From: an uncultured Ruminococcus sp.
Lineage (GTDB): Bacteria; Bacillota; Clostridia; Oscillospirales; Ruminococcaceae
Reading direction: 5' to 3'
Assembly (NCBI GenBank): GCA_902786965.1
Contig: CADAEJ010000038.1
Span: forward strand, 1-42,556
DNA length: 42,556 nucleotides
The position numbers and the translations under genes are program-made. Under the pieces are notes generated by a model that was not told where the DNA came from, did not search any database, and worked only from the letters and a program-made list of their open reading frames with translations. Positions 30,795-39,111 of the stretch are shown here, piece by piece (the stretch's first letter is position 1; the number at the start of each line of letters is the position of its first letter).

Positions 30795-31852
30795 ATGAAC
30801 AAAAAAGAGATAAACGAGATAAAGAAAAATCTTGATAAGGACAGCGGCTTTTTCACGATAAACCACGTCGTTACAGCCTGTGTCGATGCGGAAAAGAAAA
30901 TTAAGTGCATGACAAATCAGATGAATAACCTTATCGCTGAGGACGAGAGCGAACTTATCGTGGCATACCTCAAAAAGATACTCTCGGGCTCGATAGGCAA
31001 GAACCTGCTTGAGTATCATTTCCCAAATGATGCCTACCTCGAGGGCGGCGCTCAGCTGTTTATGAACGAGGTACTGCGCAGCAAGCTGACAGATGAAGAG
31101 CTTGTGCAAAAGTATATTGACCGCATAATCGAGAAAATGGAGTACCTTTCTACATATACCATTTTTACTGCGCACTGCACCTATGCCGTCAAGAATAAAA
31201 ATAAGAACCTTGATGACGACATCGGCGGCGACAGCGATACAAATTACAACTTCATCATAACCGCGATATGCCCCGTAAACCTGCGTATCGACGGGCTTAT
31301 CTATGACGAGCAGGCAAACTCTATCGCCAAGAAGGAAACTGCCGACAGGATAGTTGACCCGCCGACAGACGGATTTCTTTTCCCGCTTTTCTCTGACAGA
31401 CAGAGCGACATCAACGGCGTGCTTTATTACACCAAGAATGCGAAAAAGCCCAATTCCTCGATAGTTGAGGAGCTTCTCGGCTGTGAGTATTCTATGAGCG
31501 GCGTCAGCGAAAAGGCGACCTTCCACGCGATAATGAACAACGTCTGCGGTGACGAGCTTGACCTCAAGGTCATCAACACCGTCAACAGCAAGATACAGGA
31601 TATCATCGACCGCAACGCGCACGAAACAGAGATACCGACCGTCAACAGCAAGGATATCTCAAATATCCTGTGGGAGTCGGGCATCAGTCAGCAAAAGCTC
31701 GAGCATCTGCCAAAGGTGTACGTATGGAAAGGGTGCACACCCAAACAGTCGGCGGACGAAAGTGCCTTGTTATCGAGCTTGATGAGGATAAAATGTCTGT
31801 CAACGGGCTTGAAACAACGCTTGAACAGGCAAAGCAGGAACAGACAGTTTAA
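30795..31852 (+). pseudogene. DUF4317 protein gene with an internal deletion/frameshift near 31,720
   Basis: Frame 1 starts at ATG 30,795 (GGAGG upstream) and gives a DUF4317-like protein through ISQQKLEHLPKVY. After about 31,721 that frame turns into non-family text and would run to 31,949, through the terminator and into the opposite gene. In the +2 phase, from about 31,724, the family-like end resumes as ERVHTQTVGGRKCLVIELDEDKMSVNG and stops at 31,852, six bases before the terminator. DUF4317 proteins have about 30 more residues between these parts, as I recall the family, so a deletion whose length is not a multiple of three is likely, not a single-base slip. Function of the family is unknown. 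Confidence 0.75.
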
Positions 31853-31857
31853 AACAA

Positions 31858-31895
31858 AAAGGTCGGAGAATCGCTTCTCTGACCTTTGTTTTTTG
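31858..31895 (+). terminator. bidirectional terminator after the DUF4317 gene and yfcE
   Basis: AAAGGTCGGAGA and TCTCTGACCTTT (one wobble) around ATCGCT; T runs on both sides serve the two convergent genes. Confidence 0.88.
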
Positions 31896-31900
31896 TCGAT

Positions 31901-32416
31901 TTATTCAAGACTCATCAGCTCAAATTTCCCGCCGTCAAATAAAACATAGCTGTGCGCCGAGTTCTCTTTCGGTATCGCCACCGAGCCGCAGTTGACATAG
32001 GTAAAGTCACCGCAGTCCTTTATCATCGGGATATGCGTGTGCCCGCAGAGTAGATAGCTGCCCTTTGAGAGCGGGGGAGGGGAGCTTGGTGAAAACTTGT
32101 GCCCGTGCGTAAGATACATCGAGCATCCGTCAGCGTGTATAAAGCCGTAGTCTGCAAGCACAGGAAAGTCAAGCACCATCTGGTCAACCTCGGTATCGCA
32201 GTTTCCGCGAACGCACAAAATGCGGTCTTTCAGCGGGTTGAGCAGCTGTATCACCTGCTTGGGCGCATAGTCCCTCGGCAGATCGTTGCGCGGTCCGTGG
32301 TAGAGTATGTCACCGAGCAGCACCAGCTTTTCTGTGCCGCTTTTTTCAAATGCATCAAGCATTTTTCTGCACCAGTAAGCCGAGCCGTGAATGTCAGATG
32401 CGATAAACAGCTTCAT
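31901..32416 (-). CDS. yfcE: YfcE-like metallophosphodiesterase
   Basis: A 171-residue calcineurin-type phosphoesterase: FIASDIHGSAYW (Asp-x-His), LLGDILYHGPRNDLP (GD), RGNCDTEVD (GNxD/E), TLTHGHK-like YLTHGHKF and CGHTHIP (GHxH), then YVNCGSVAIPKE. Metal ligands are all present. Family members hydrolyse phosphodiesters; the physiological substrate is unknown. GGAGAG precedes the ATG. It starts one base after the upstream PIN-like gene ends, so they are coupled in a minus-strand operon. Confidence 0.92.
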   Translation of the reverse strand: MKLFIASDIHGSAYWCRKMLDAFEKSGTEKLVLLGDILYHGPRNDLPRDYAPKQVIQLLNPLKDRILCVRGNCDTEVDQMVLDFPVLADYGFIHADGCSMYLTHGHKFSPSSPPPLSKGSYLLCGHTHIPMIKDCGDFTYVNCGSVAIPKENSAHSYVLFDGGKFELMSLE

Positions 32417-32417
32417 A

Positions 32418-33509
32418 TCAGCTCTCCTGCTTATTCAAAAGCTCGCTGTAGTGCGGTTTTACAACATTGTAATACTCGCACCCTTTTTTCTTCTGGAACT
32501 GCTTTACCATGCTTATGTAAAAATCCTTTTTGTTCGCGGTGCTTTCAATGCACTTGCGTACAAGATCAATATCGCCTTGCTCGCATATGCCCGACAGCAG
32601 CTCTGTCAGCTTATCTGAACCTGACTTTTCATCGGCTGTATCAGTCCCTTGCTCCTTTGCCTGTTCAGCCTGCATCGGATTTATCTGTGCGTATTTCTTT
32701 TTCATATCTGCAAACCGCGGCTTGATGGTATTGTAGATAAGTCCGCCCTTTTGCTTGTATTTCTGCAAAAGCAGATTATGGAATTCTTCAAGCGTCTGCG
32801 CGCTTACAAACAGATCCCTGACTTTTTTGTGGTCGGCAGACTGCTTTGATTTTACCACAAGCTTTTTGAATGCAACATTAAAGTCGTTCTCTTTTTTAGC
32901 CGCCTCTTTCTGCGGGTCTTTAGACTGTTTTTGTCTGGGTGCGGCATTTGACTTCGCTTTCTTTTGCTGCTGTTCTTGCTCCTGCTCTGCCGTGTCATCG
33001 CTTTGCTGAAGCTGCTCGGCTTGCTCAATAGTTTCTGCTGCATCTTCAGCAGGCTGCTGAACCTGCTCATCAAGCTGTGCGATAGTTTCATCAAGCTTTT
33101 CCTGCTCTATCGCATCGTGATTTTCTTCGTACTCGATAGCCGCCTGAATGGTCTTTGTCCTGTAAACGAGCGTCTTTGGTGCATCTATATACTTTCCGCC
33201 CCAGAACGAGTGCAGGAAGTCAAAGCCCTTGTCGTTGCTGATGACGAAGATATGCGAGTATATCTCCTTTGCGACCATAAATCCGAGCAGGGTGGAAAGC
33301 TGGAAATCAAGCGCATTCTTGCCGCCGACACATACCTTGAAGTACTCGATATCCGCCTTTGAAGACAGTACCTTCTGATGCATCTCAAAGCTCAATGTGT
33401 CAGAATTTTCACTGAAAAAGATGATAACACTGTCGGTCTCGCACAGCTTGTCGATGCCTTCAAGCCCTTTTGATTTGACATTTTCAAAGTCTACCAGATA
33501 GATTTTCAA
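32418..33509 (-). CDS. PIN/NYN-like domain protein with glutamine-rich linker and duplicated C-terminal module
   Basis: A 363-residue protein. Residues 1-115 form a PIN-like fold with acidic positions at the expected places: YLVDFENVKSKGLEGI, IIFFSENSD, DIEYFKVCVGGKNALDFQL, and VISNDKGFDFL (the Asp pair near the end); such domains are Mg2+-dependent RNases. Residues about 135-205 are an acidic Gln/Glu coiled region and then Lys-rich. Two related modules follow: one with FHNLLLQKYKQKGGLIYNTIKPRFADM and one with FYISMVKQFQKKKGCEYYNVVKPHYSEL. AAAGGAAAG lies rather far (about 13-18 nt) from the ATG. RNase activity is inferred only from the fold. Confidence 0.78.
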   Translation of the reverse strand: MKIYLVDFENVKSKGLEGIDKLCETDSVIIFFSENSDTLSFEMHQKVLSSKADIEYFKVCVGGKNALDFQLSTLLGFMVAKEIYSHIFVISNDKGFDFLHSFWGGKYIDAPKTLVYRTKTIQAAIEYEENHDAIEQEKLDETIAQLDEQVQQPAEDAAETIEQAEQLQQSDDTAEQEQEQQQKKAKSNAAPRQKQSKDPQKEAAKKENDFNVAFKKLVVKSKQSADHKKVRDLFVSAQTLEEFHNLLLQKYKQKGGLIYNTIKPRFADMKKKYAQINPMQAEQAKEQGTDTADEKSGSDKLTELLSGICEQGDIDLVRKCIESTANKKDFYISMVKQFQKKKGCEYYNVVKPHYSELLNKQES

Positions 33510-33533
33510 TTTACGTTCTTTCCTTTCAATTTC

Positions 33534-34553
33534 TCATCGTGTGTCTCTTTTGAAGCGTATCCATACGATAACGAACAGAGTCAGAAAACCGCCGAAAAAC
33601 AACCCAATCGTAACATATATCCTTGCATTGCTTATCTTGGGCTTTGACTCGTTTTTCTTCTCTACCAGCTCTTCAAAGCTGTATTCCTGCGTCTTTATCT
33701 GCTTGTCAACAAGTTCTGCGATCTGCTTGTGACCCTCTGCGCTTGGGTGGATATCGAATTTGTCGATATTTGTATATTCAAGGCTTTTGCCCTTGAACCC
33801 CTCATAAACATCGCACACGAGGTATCTTTCATTGCCGTCTGCATCTTTCGCGCCTTGAACGATGATGTTGTTAAGCTCTTTTATCTTGGCGCCCATCATA
33901 TCCGCAACTATCTTGATGCTCTTTTTTTCTTCAAGAGGATCATACACCGTCTGAAAGACTATCACAGCCTCGGTCTTTGAGCGTATGTTAGCGATAATGC
34001 GGTCAAGATTGCTTTTGAAAGCTTCAAGATTTGAGCTGATCTTATCAAGTCTTTCGTTTATCTTTGCAAGTACGGACGGTTTAGCAAGGTCAAGGGTGTT
34101 GAATTTCTTGATGTCCTCTTCTGATTTCAGCCCCAGATCTTCGGAGAGAAATTCAAGCGCGGGTCCCATTATATCGTTTCCGCCGATGGAAATAACTACT
34201 GCATTGCTGCCGAAGATATGGTTGTCAAAGCTGCCTGTTTCCAGCTTGTTGAGCAGCTGCGCCGAGGTATCGCCCGATACTGCATCGTTGAACATAAATG
34301 CTTCGCAGGTATCGCCTATCTGCTTTTTGTACCGCTCTCCAAGAATTGATGCATAGCACCCCGCAGGAGAGGCTGCGCCGTCTGCATACCCCTCAAGACC
34401 ATATCCTGCCGCTATCGAGTCACCAAGAAAGACGATCTTCTGCGGTGCAGGTATTTTCGTTTTAACGACCTGTGTTGTTTCTGCAAAGCAGGGCAAAGAG
34501 CAGCTAACTGCTATAACACAGACCAGTACAAATGAAATCATTCGTTTAACCAT
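33534..34553 (-). CDS. exported SGNH/GDSL hydrolase with C-terminal membrane anchor
   Basis: A 339-residue protein. Signal peptide at 1-24 (MISFVLVCVIAVSCSLPCFA), then the esterase blocks: KIVFLGDSIAAGYGLEGY (block I, catalytic Ser), DAVSGDTSAQLL (block II Gly), ISIGGNDIMGP (block III Asn) and DIHPSAEGHKQIAEL (block V Asp/His). A membrane helix near 310-332 (IYVTIGLFFGGFLTLFVIVWI) with a basic tail anchors it outside the cell. Family members are esterases or lipases on cell-surface polymers or lipids. It is the first gene of a minus-strand operon with the PIN-like and YfcE-like genes. Confidence 0.93.
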   Translation of the reverse strand: MVKRMISFVLVCVIAVSCSLPCFAETTQVVKTKIPAPQKIVFLGDSIAAGYGLEGYADGAASPAGCYASILGERYKKQIGDTCEAFMFNDAVSGDTSAQLLNKLETGSFDNHIFGSNAVVISIGGNDIMGPALEFLSEDLGLKSEEDIKKFNTLDLAKPSVLAKINERLDKISSNLEAFKSNLDRIIANIRSKTEAVIVFQTVYDPLEEKKSIKIVADMMGAKIKELNNIIVQGAKDADGNERYLVCDVYEGFKGKSLEYTNIDKFDIHPSAEGHKQIAELVDKQIKTQEYSFEELVEKKNESKPKISNARIYVTIGLFFGGFLTLFVIVWIRFKRDTR

Positions 34554-34598
34554 AGCTTTTCTCCCATAAAGTTTCGGTTTGTTCTATCATATACCTTT

Positions 34599-34627
34599 AT
34601 TATAACATAAATATAATATATCTTCAA
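34599..34627 (-). promoter_or_regulatory. sigma-A promoter for the SGNH-PIN-YfcE operon
   Basis: Minus-strand TTGAAG (34,622-34,627) and TATAAT (34,599-34,604) with 17 bp between. It diverges from the promoter at 34,645. Confidence 0.6.
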
Positions 34628-34644
34628 GCGTTTTGACAAAATTC

Positions 34645-34673
34645 TTGAAATAGCTGAAGATATGTGTTATAAT
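34645..34673 (+). promoter_or_regulatory. sigma-A promoter for the small gene and rarA
   Basis: TTGAAA (34,645-34,650) and TATAAT (34,668-34,673) with a 17-bp spacer; a TTGACA just upstream (34,633-34,638) lacks a partner at the right distance. Confidence 0.65.
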
Positions 34674-34704
34674 ATTCGTAAATCAGTACAGGGAGGTCGT
34701 AATT

Positions 34705-34998
34705 ATGAATTCGGTTCTGGAGGAATTTCTTGAGCAGGAGGTCACCGATGCAACCTATGAGGATCTTTTCAACTTTGTAAGCTCGCGCCATGTATGCAGA
34801 GGTACGTTTGAGTGCCTCAATCATGTGCTGATGAAGGTATCGTCGTCACAGCTGATAATCTTCAAAAGCTTTGTGGGCGCCGAGAACACCAAAGCGCAGG
34901 ACGCAGTCCTTGTTGCAAAGGAGTATCTTCTGATGAAGATAAACAGCAAGGCTTACAAGATGAATTTTGATAAAATAAAGAGCGTGCTGGATAATTAA
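34705..34998 (+). CDS. small conserved-looking protein upstream of rarA, unknown
   Basis: A 97-residue soluble, mostly helical protein (VLEEFLEQEVTDATYEDLFNFVSSRHVCRG, LIIFKSFVGAENTKAQDAVLVAKEYLLMKIN). No family is recognised. GGGAGG lies just before the ATG, and the spacing to rarA is only 16 bp, so the pair is one operon under the promoter at 34,645. Its link to RarA is contextual only. Confidence 0.75.
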   Translation: MNSVLEEFLEQEVTDATYEDLFNFVSSRHVCRGTFECLNHVLMKVSSSQLIIFKSFVGAENTKAQDAVLVAKEYLLMKINSKAYKMNFDKIKSVLDN

Positions 34999-35014
34999 AG
35001 ACCGGAGAATAACT

Positions 35015-36277
35015 ATGGGAACACCTTTAGCAGAACGAATAAGACCCTCATCGCTCGATGAGGTAGTCGGACAAAAGCACCTTGTCGGCGAGAATAAGCC
35101 CCTGCGGCGCATCATACAAAGCAAGAGCATACCCAATATGATATTTTACGGACCGTCGGGCGTGGGCAAAACAACTATCGCAAGGCTTATCGCTCAAAGC
35201 ACGGATATGACCCTGCACAAGCTCAACGGCACGTCAGCATCTATCTCCGACATCAAGGATATAATTGCCGAAACAGAGATGTTCGGAGGGCTGAACGGGA
35301 TACTTTTGTATCTTGACGAGATACAGTATCTCAACAAAAAGCAGCAGCAGTCGCTTTTGGAGTTTATCGAGGACGGGCGCATCACACTTATCGCCTCAAC
35401 TACCGAAAACCCGTACTTTTATGTGTATAACGCGATAATAAGCCGCTGCACGATGTTTGAATTCAAGCCCGTAGAGCCTGACGAGATAAGCGCGGCTGTC
35501 AGGCGTGCGTTTCAGTTCATGGCGCAGCAGCTCGGTGTAAAGCTGTCGCTTGAAAACGGTGTTGTAGAGCATATTTCATACGGCTGCGGCGGCGATGTGC
35601 GCAAGGCGATGAACACAGTTGAGCTTTGCTGTATCAGCGCCGATAATGACGGCGAAAGCCTTACCGTGCGTATGGAGCTTGTCCGCCAGCTGACACAGCG
35701 CAGCAATATGCGCTATGACCGTGAGGGTGACGAGCATTACGATATCCTCTCGGCGCTGCAAAAGTCAATACGCGGCTCTGACCCCGATGCTGCGGTGCAT
35801 TACGCCGCAAGGCTCTGCGAGGCAGGGGATATAATCTCTCTGAGCAGGCGTCTGCTTGTTATCGCCAGCGAGGATGTCGGGCTTGCATATCCGATGGCTG
35901 TACCTATCGTCAAAGCGTGCGTAGACAGCGCTATGCAGCTTGGTCTGCCTGAGGCGAGGATACCGCTTGGCGAGGCTGCGGTGCTGCTTGCTACCGCGCC
36001 AAAATCAAACAGTGCGTATATGGCTATGGACAGCGCGCTTGCGGATATACGAAAGGGCGAGGCGGCGACTATCCCGCGCAATTTGCAGAACAAACACTTT
36101 GACGGTGACGATGCTGCGGTCAAGGGGCAGCACTATCTGTATCCGCACGATTATCCCGACCACTGGGTGAAGCAGCAGTATCTTCCCGATAATCTTGTCG
36201 GCAGACACTACTACGAGTACGGCGACAACAAGACCGAGCAGACCGCAAAAGCCTACTGGGATAAGATAAAGAAATAG
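35015..36277 (+). CDS. rarA: replication-associated recombination protein A (AAA+ ATPase)
   Basis: A 420-residue clamp-loader-like AAA+ protein: LAERIRPSSLDEVVGQKHLVGE, FYGPSGVGKTTIARLIA (Walker A), LYLDEIQYLNKKQQQSLLEFIEDG (Walker B), IASTTENPYFYVYNAIISRC (sensor 1 and arginine finger), GCGGDVRKAMNTVEL (sensor 2), and a C-terminal tetramer domain with ASEDVGLAYPMAV, YLYPHDYPDHWVKQQYLPD and YYEYGDNK. It acts at stalled replication forks. CGGAGA precedes the ATG. Normal family length. Confidence 0.96.
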   Translation: MGTPLAERIRPSSLDEVVGQKHLVGENKPLRRIIQSKSIPNMIFYGPSGVGKTTIARLIAQSTDMTLHKLNGTSASISDIKDIIAETEMFGGLNGILLYLDEIQYLNKKQQQSLLEFIEDGRITLIASTTENPYFYVYNAIISRCTMFEFKPVEPDEISAAVRRAFQFMAQQLGVKLSLENGVVEHISYGCGGDVRKAMNTVELCCISADNDGESLTVRMELVRQLTQRSNMRYDREGDEHYDILSALQKSIRGSDPDAAVHYAARLCEAGDIISLSRRLLVIASEDVGLAYPMAVPIVKACVDSAMQLGLPEARIPLGEAAVLLATAPKSNSAYMAMDSALADIRKGEAATIPRNLQNKHFDGDDAAVKGQHYLYPHDYPDHWVKQQYLPDNLVGRHYYEYGDNKTEQTAKAYWDKIKK

Positions 36278-36331
36278 TTACGATCTGTAACCTGTTGCTC
36301 ACAAAAACTTTGCAAAACCTTGTAACTATTT
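36272..36331 (+). repeat. nested GTTAC/GTAAC inverted repeats overlapping the rarA stop
   Basis: AAATAGTTAC (36,272-36,281) is inverted at 36,322-36,331 (GTAACTATTT), and each end also carries a short local palindrome (GTTAC-GTAAC, GTAAC-GTTAC). They could form either one long stem or two small ones. Confidence 0.55.
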
Positions 36332-36359
36332 GTTACTTTTGTATAAAAAACAATACATT

Positions 36360-36392
36360 CAGCCACAGTCAAGCGACCGTGGCTGTTTTTTT
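36360..36392 (+). terminator. intrinsic terminator after rarA
   Basis: CAGCCAC (36,360-36,366) and GTGGCTG (36,379-36,385) with seven Ts. The T run ends on the last bases of the convergent S1-domain gene. Confidence 0.85.
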
Positions 36393-37311
36393 ATGCAAAC
36401 TCTGTGCTTATCTGCTTTTGTGCATCGGGGGTGGAGTACACCCAGCTTTTTATCCTGCCCGATGTAATAAAATAGTTGTTTTTTGCAGGGAAGGAAGGAG
36501 AGTCGAAAACATCGACGATTATCAGCTTCACCTTCATTTTTTCGGGAATGAGCGCCTTTATGTAAACGCTCGCAGCCTGCCCCTCGCGGACGTTGTCCTG
36601 CGGCTCGGCAAGCCCTGCAAGATTGGGCGCAAGCTCGATAAATACGCCGTAAGGCTCGACTGAACGCACTATGCCGCCGACTGTTTCCCCCGCGCTGAAA
36701 AGCGCAGCGTTCTGCTCCCACGTGCCCAGAAGCTCCTTGTGCGAAAGCGTGATGCGCCCGCCCGAAATATCCTTGACGACCGCGAAAATGTCCTGCCCGT
36801 TGAAGAATCTGTCGCTTGGGTGAGATATGCGCGAGACCGAGATCGCATCTATCGGCATCAGCGAAACTATGCCGCAGCCGATGTCGGCAAAACAGCCGAA
36901 AGGCTCTAAATGCGTTACTTTTGCAGGTATAACATCACCGCAGGAGAGTTTGCTTATGTATTCGTCCATACACTCGGTCTGCGCCTGCCTGCGCGAAAGT
37001 ATGCAAACCGTTGTGCTGTCACCGCGGCGTATTTCCATGACCTTGAAGCATACCGTCTTGTTGACCCGTGACAGCAGCGCAATGTCCCTGGTAACGCCTT
37101 CTGCAATGCCTATCGCTCCCTCACACCGCGGGATTATTCCCACCCCGAACGGCAGCTCGACCTGCAGATCATGCTCTGGAGTACACCGCACAGCGTGTCC
37201 CTCAAGGGTGATGCCTTGCTCAAAAGCCTCCTGCATCGCTGCCTCGCTTTGAAGATAATACTTGTTGGCAGAGCTGTTGAAAAGCTTGCCTTCAGGCAAA
37301 AATTCTTTCAT
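36391..37311 (-). CDS. S1 RNA-binding domain protein (RpsA-like)
   Basis: A 306-residue protein with one degenerate N-terminal OB domain (LEGHAVRCTPEHDLQVELPFGVGIIPRCE) and two S1-type OB folds (GDVIPAKVTHLEPFGCFADIGCGIVSLMPIDAIS..., and GETVGGIVRSVEPYGVFIELAPNLAGLAE). Proteins of this architecture in Clostridia are annotated as S1-like; they bind RNA and may act in translation, but the canonical ribosomal S1 has more repeats. The C-terminus (KNNYFITSGRIKSWVYSTPDAQKQ) is conserved-looking but unexplained. The upstream ribosome site is weak (GAGGCTTG). No clear promoter was found in the 275-bp gap to 37,587, which otherwise contains only AT-rich sequence. Confidence 0.85.
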   Translation of the reverse strand: MKEFLPEGKLFNSSANKYYLQSEAAMQEAFEQGITLEGHAVRCTPEHDLQVELPFGVGIIPRCEGAIGIAEGVTRDIALLSRVNKTVCFKVMEIRRGDSTTVCILSRRQAQTECMDEYISKLSCGDVIPAKVTHLEPFGCFADIGCGIVSLMPIDAISVSRISHPSDRFFNGQDIFAVVKDISGGRITLSHKELLGTWEQNAALFSAGETVGGIVRSVEPYGVFIELAPNLAGLAEPQDNVREGQAASVYIKALIPEKMKVKLIIVDVFDSPSFPAKNNYFITSGRIKSWVYSTPDAQKQISTEFA

Positions 37312-37516
37312 ATCAAGCCTCTTTTCCCACTAAAAAAGTGATTTTAAAATGTAAACTTTCTTTTAATACGCATTACTCTGCATCTGTTAGCACCTGTATG
37401 CACAAATCGCCGTATCTGCGCCTGATTCTTGTTATATTTAAGTCTATGCAGCTGTACGTTTTTTTATTCAAAGTACGAAAAAATTCTCTGTTAGCAGTTA
37501 AAATATGGTAAAAAGC

Positions 37517-37545
37517 TTGACAAGTAAAAACAAATGTGTTACAAT
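37517..37545 (+). promoter_or_regulatory. sigma-A promoter for the Fn3/hydrolase gene
   Basis: A perfect TTGACA (37,517-37,522) and TACAAT (37,540-37,545), 17-bp spacer, 41 bp before the ATG. Confidence 0.75.
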
Positions 37546-37586
37546 GACTACATTGTTTGTAATCAATTTGTAATTTTCGCATACTT

Positions 37587-38926
37587 ATGATTACAAATCA
37601 GCTAAAAGAAACACAACGTAATTATTTAATGGAAACTGCAAAAGTCCTGTTTCCAAAGAAGAAAGGGTGTGAATCTTCGGCAGCTTATAGAAACGTGGTT
37701 AGAGCTGCTGATATTTTATTTATGGTCACAGAAAATTTATCCAGGAAACTTGTATCAAGATGTGCAGCTGCAGCAATGGCGCTTATAATTACTATCGCAG
37801 GCATGGGAGCATCTTCAGCAGGTACATCAGATTCTGCTGTTGCGGCGCAGGAGGTTCAGACATCTGCGGTTGAAACAACAACCACACAGCAGACCGTCGC
37901 ATACAGTATGTCGACATACAAGGCTTCCCAGGGTGCATATTCAGGCTCAGCGTACAGCAGTGCTGTTACAAAGGCAACAACATCCGCAACAACAACGGCA
38001 GCTACTACTGCAAAAAGCGCAGCAACTACAAAGGCTGTCGCTACTACAAAGGCTGTCGCTACTACAAAGAGTGCTGCCAAGACAACTGCAGCAGCAAAGA
38101 AACAGGTATACACAGCTGCAGCTACTGCAAAGCCGGCAGTAACAACAGCTCCCGTAACGACCACAGCACCTGATCCTAATGCAGGCGTTGTAACAACGGG
38201 AAAGGCTCCTGTAATGATCGCAGAGCAGACTATTGATACCGATCACACACATCCCTGGAACAAGCAGACAAGTCAGATAACTGTTCATTGGAATGCTTTT
38301 CAGGGTGCAAAAAAATATATGCTGTTTGTTTACGGCGGCAAGTTCACCAAGTGGACGGAGATCGCTACGACTGACGGCCTGAAGTATACCGTAGCAGGTC
38401 TTGCGAGAGACACAGCTTATTCTTTCGCAGTCAAGGGAGTTGACGAAGAGGGCAAGTCATCAGATCTGTCCGCACCTGTTGTTATCAAGACTGCGAGAAT
38501 GGATTACTCCGCAGCAGGCTGGCAGGCAATGTGCCGTATCGTTTACCACGAGGTAGGCGGCGCAGCAGGCAGCTTCTGGGATAAGCCTATCAGTATGTAT
38601 GCGCAAAGTATACCCTTCAGGGCACTTGGCCGAAGTACTATGCAAGGTATTCAAATATCGAGAGCATAATCTACAGCAGCGGCGGATTTGCATCAAGCGC
38701 AACACTTTCCGCACGCGGAGCTAATTACTCAAACGTGAGCGCGAGAGTAAAGCTTGCAGTATGGGGCGCTGTATACGGCGTGACCGCATACAACGGCATA
38801 GTTAATGACTACAACATCTTCTTCTGGAACAGCACATATTATAAGCCAAGCAGCGCAAAGCTCGGATATACGTTCAAAACTCCGTTCGGCAACTACGTTA
38901 ATATCTGGAGACAGTTCTGGGGCTAA
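37587..38926 (+). pseudogene. secreted Fn3 and cell-wall-hydrolase-like protein, broken by a one-base frameshift at 38,583
   Basis: Frame 1 from ATG 37,587: a 45-residue N-terminus, an export helix (CAAAAMALIITIAGMGASSAG), a Thr/Ala/Ser-rich linker (about 85-205), a fibronectin type III-like domain (QITVHWNAFQGAKKYMLFVY ... TAYSFAVKGVDEEGKSSDLSAPVVIKT), then WQAMCRIVYHEVGGAAGSFWD, which resembles the start of a SleB-like hydrolase domain. From 38,585 the sensible text continues in the -1/+2 phase as AYQYVCAKYTLQGTWPKYY ... NYVNIWRQFWG to the TAA at 38,924. One missing base in GATAAGCC restores a protein of about 446 residues. The missing base may be a real mutation, a programmed switch, or an assembly error. 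No ribosome site precedes the ATG. Confidence 0.75.
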
Positions 38927-38936
38927 TAAATTTACA

Positions 38937-38963
38937 GAGTTCGGTTCGCCGAACTCTTTTTTA
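38937..38963 (+). terminator. intrinsic terminator after the Fn3/hydrolase gene
   Basis: GAGTT-CGG and CCG-AACTC with a one-base bulge and TTCG loop, followed by six Ts, 10 bp after the downstream-frame stop. Its position supports 38,926 as the native end. Confidence 0.8.
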
Positions 38964-38968
38964 CTGCT

Positions 38969-38997
38969 TGACAGTTTTTTGAATGTGTGATATAATT
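38969..38997 (+). promoter_or_regulatory. consensus tRNA-type promoter
   Basis: TTGACA (38,969-38,974) and TATAAT (38,992-38,997) with a 17-bp spacer, the only fully consensus promoter in the window. Transcription would begin near 39,004, directly before the tRNA fragment. Confidence 0.8.
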
Positions 38998-39009
38998 ACT
39001 ATGCTGTTC

Positions 39010-39044
39010 GCAGCAGCGAATTGGCAGACGCGATAGATTTAGGT
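39010..39044 (+). pseudogene. truncated tRNA-Leu 5' half
   Basis: The text GCGAATTGGCAGACGCGATAG followed by a TTTAGGT loop matches the D-arm, anticodon arm 5' side and anticodon loop (UAG) of a leucine tRNA, and aligns with the intact gene at 39,112. After the loop no 3' anticodon stem, variable arm or T arm follows. Acceptor pairing is absent, so it cannot be a functional tRNA. Confidence 0.55.
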
Positions 39045-39111
39045 AGCGTTACAACAGTGGCATTTTTCCAGACTATTCCAAAATGGATGAAAATCAATAA
39101 TTGAATAATAT

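Noticed and set aside
31853-31949. C-terminal tail of the DUF4317 first frame
   Set aside because: It runs through a strong terminator into the opposite yfcE gene and matches nothing in the family; it is treated as a frameshift product.
37856-38288. Minus-strand Val/Cys-rich frames
   Set aside because: They are antisense to the Thr/Ala linker of the secreted protein.
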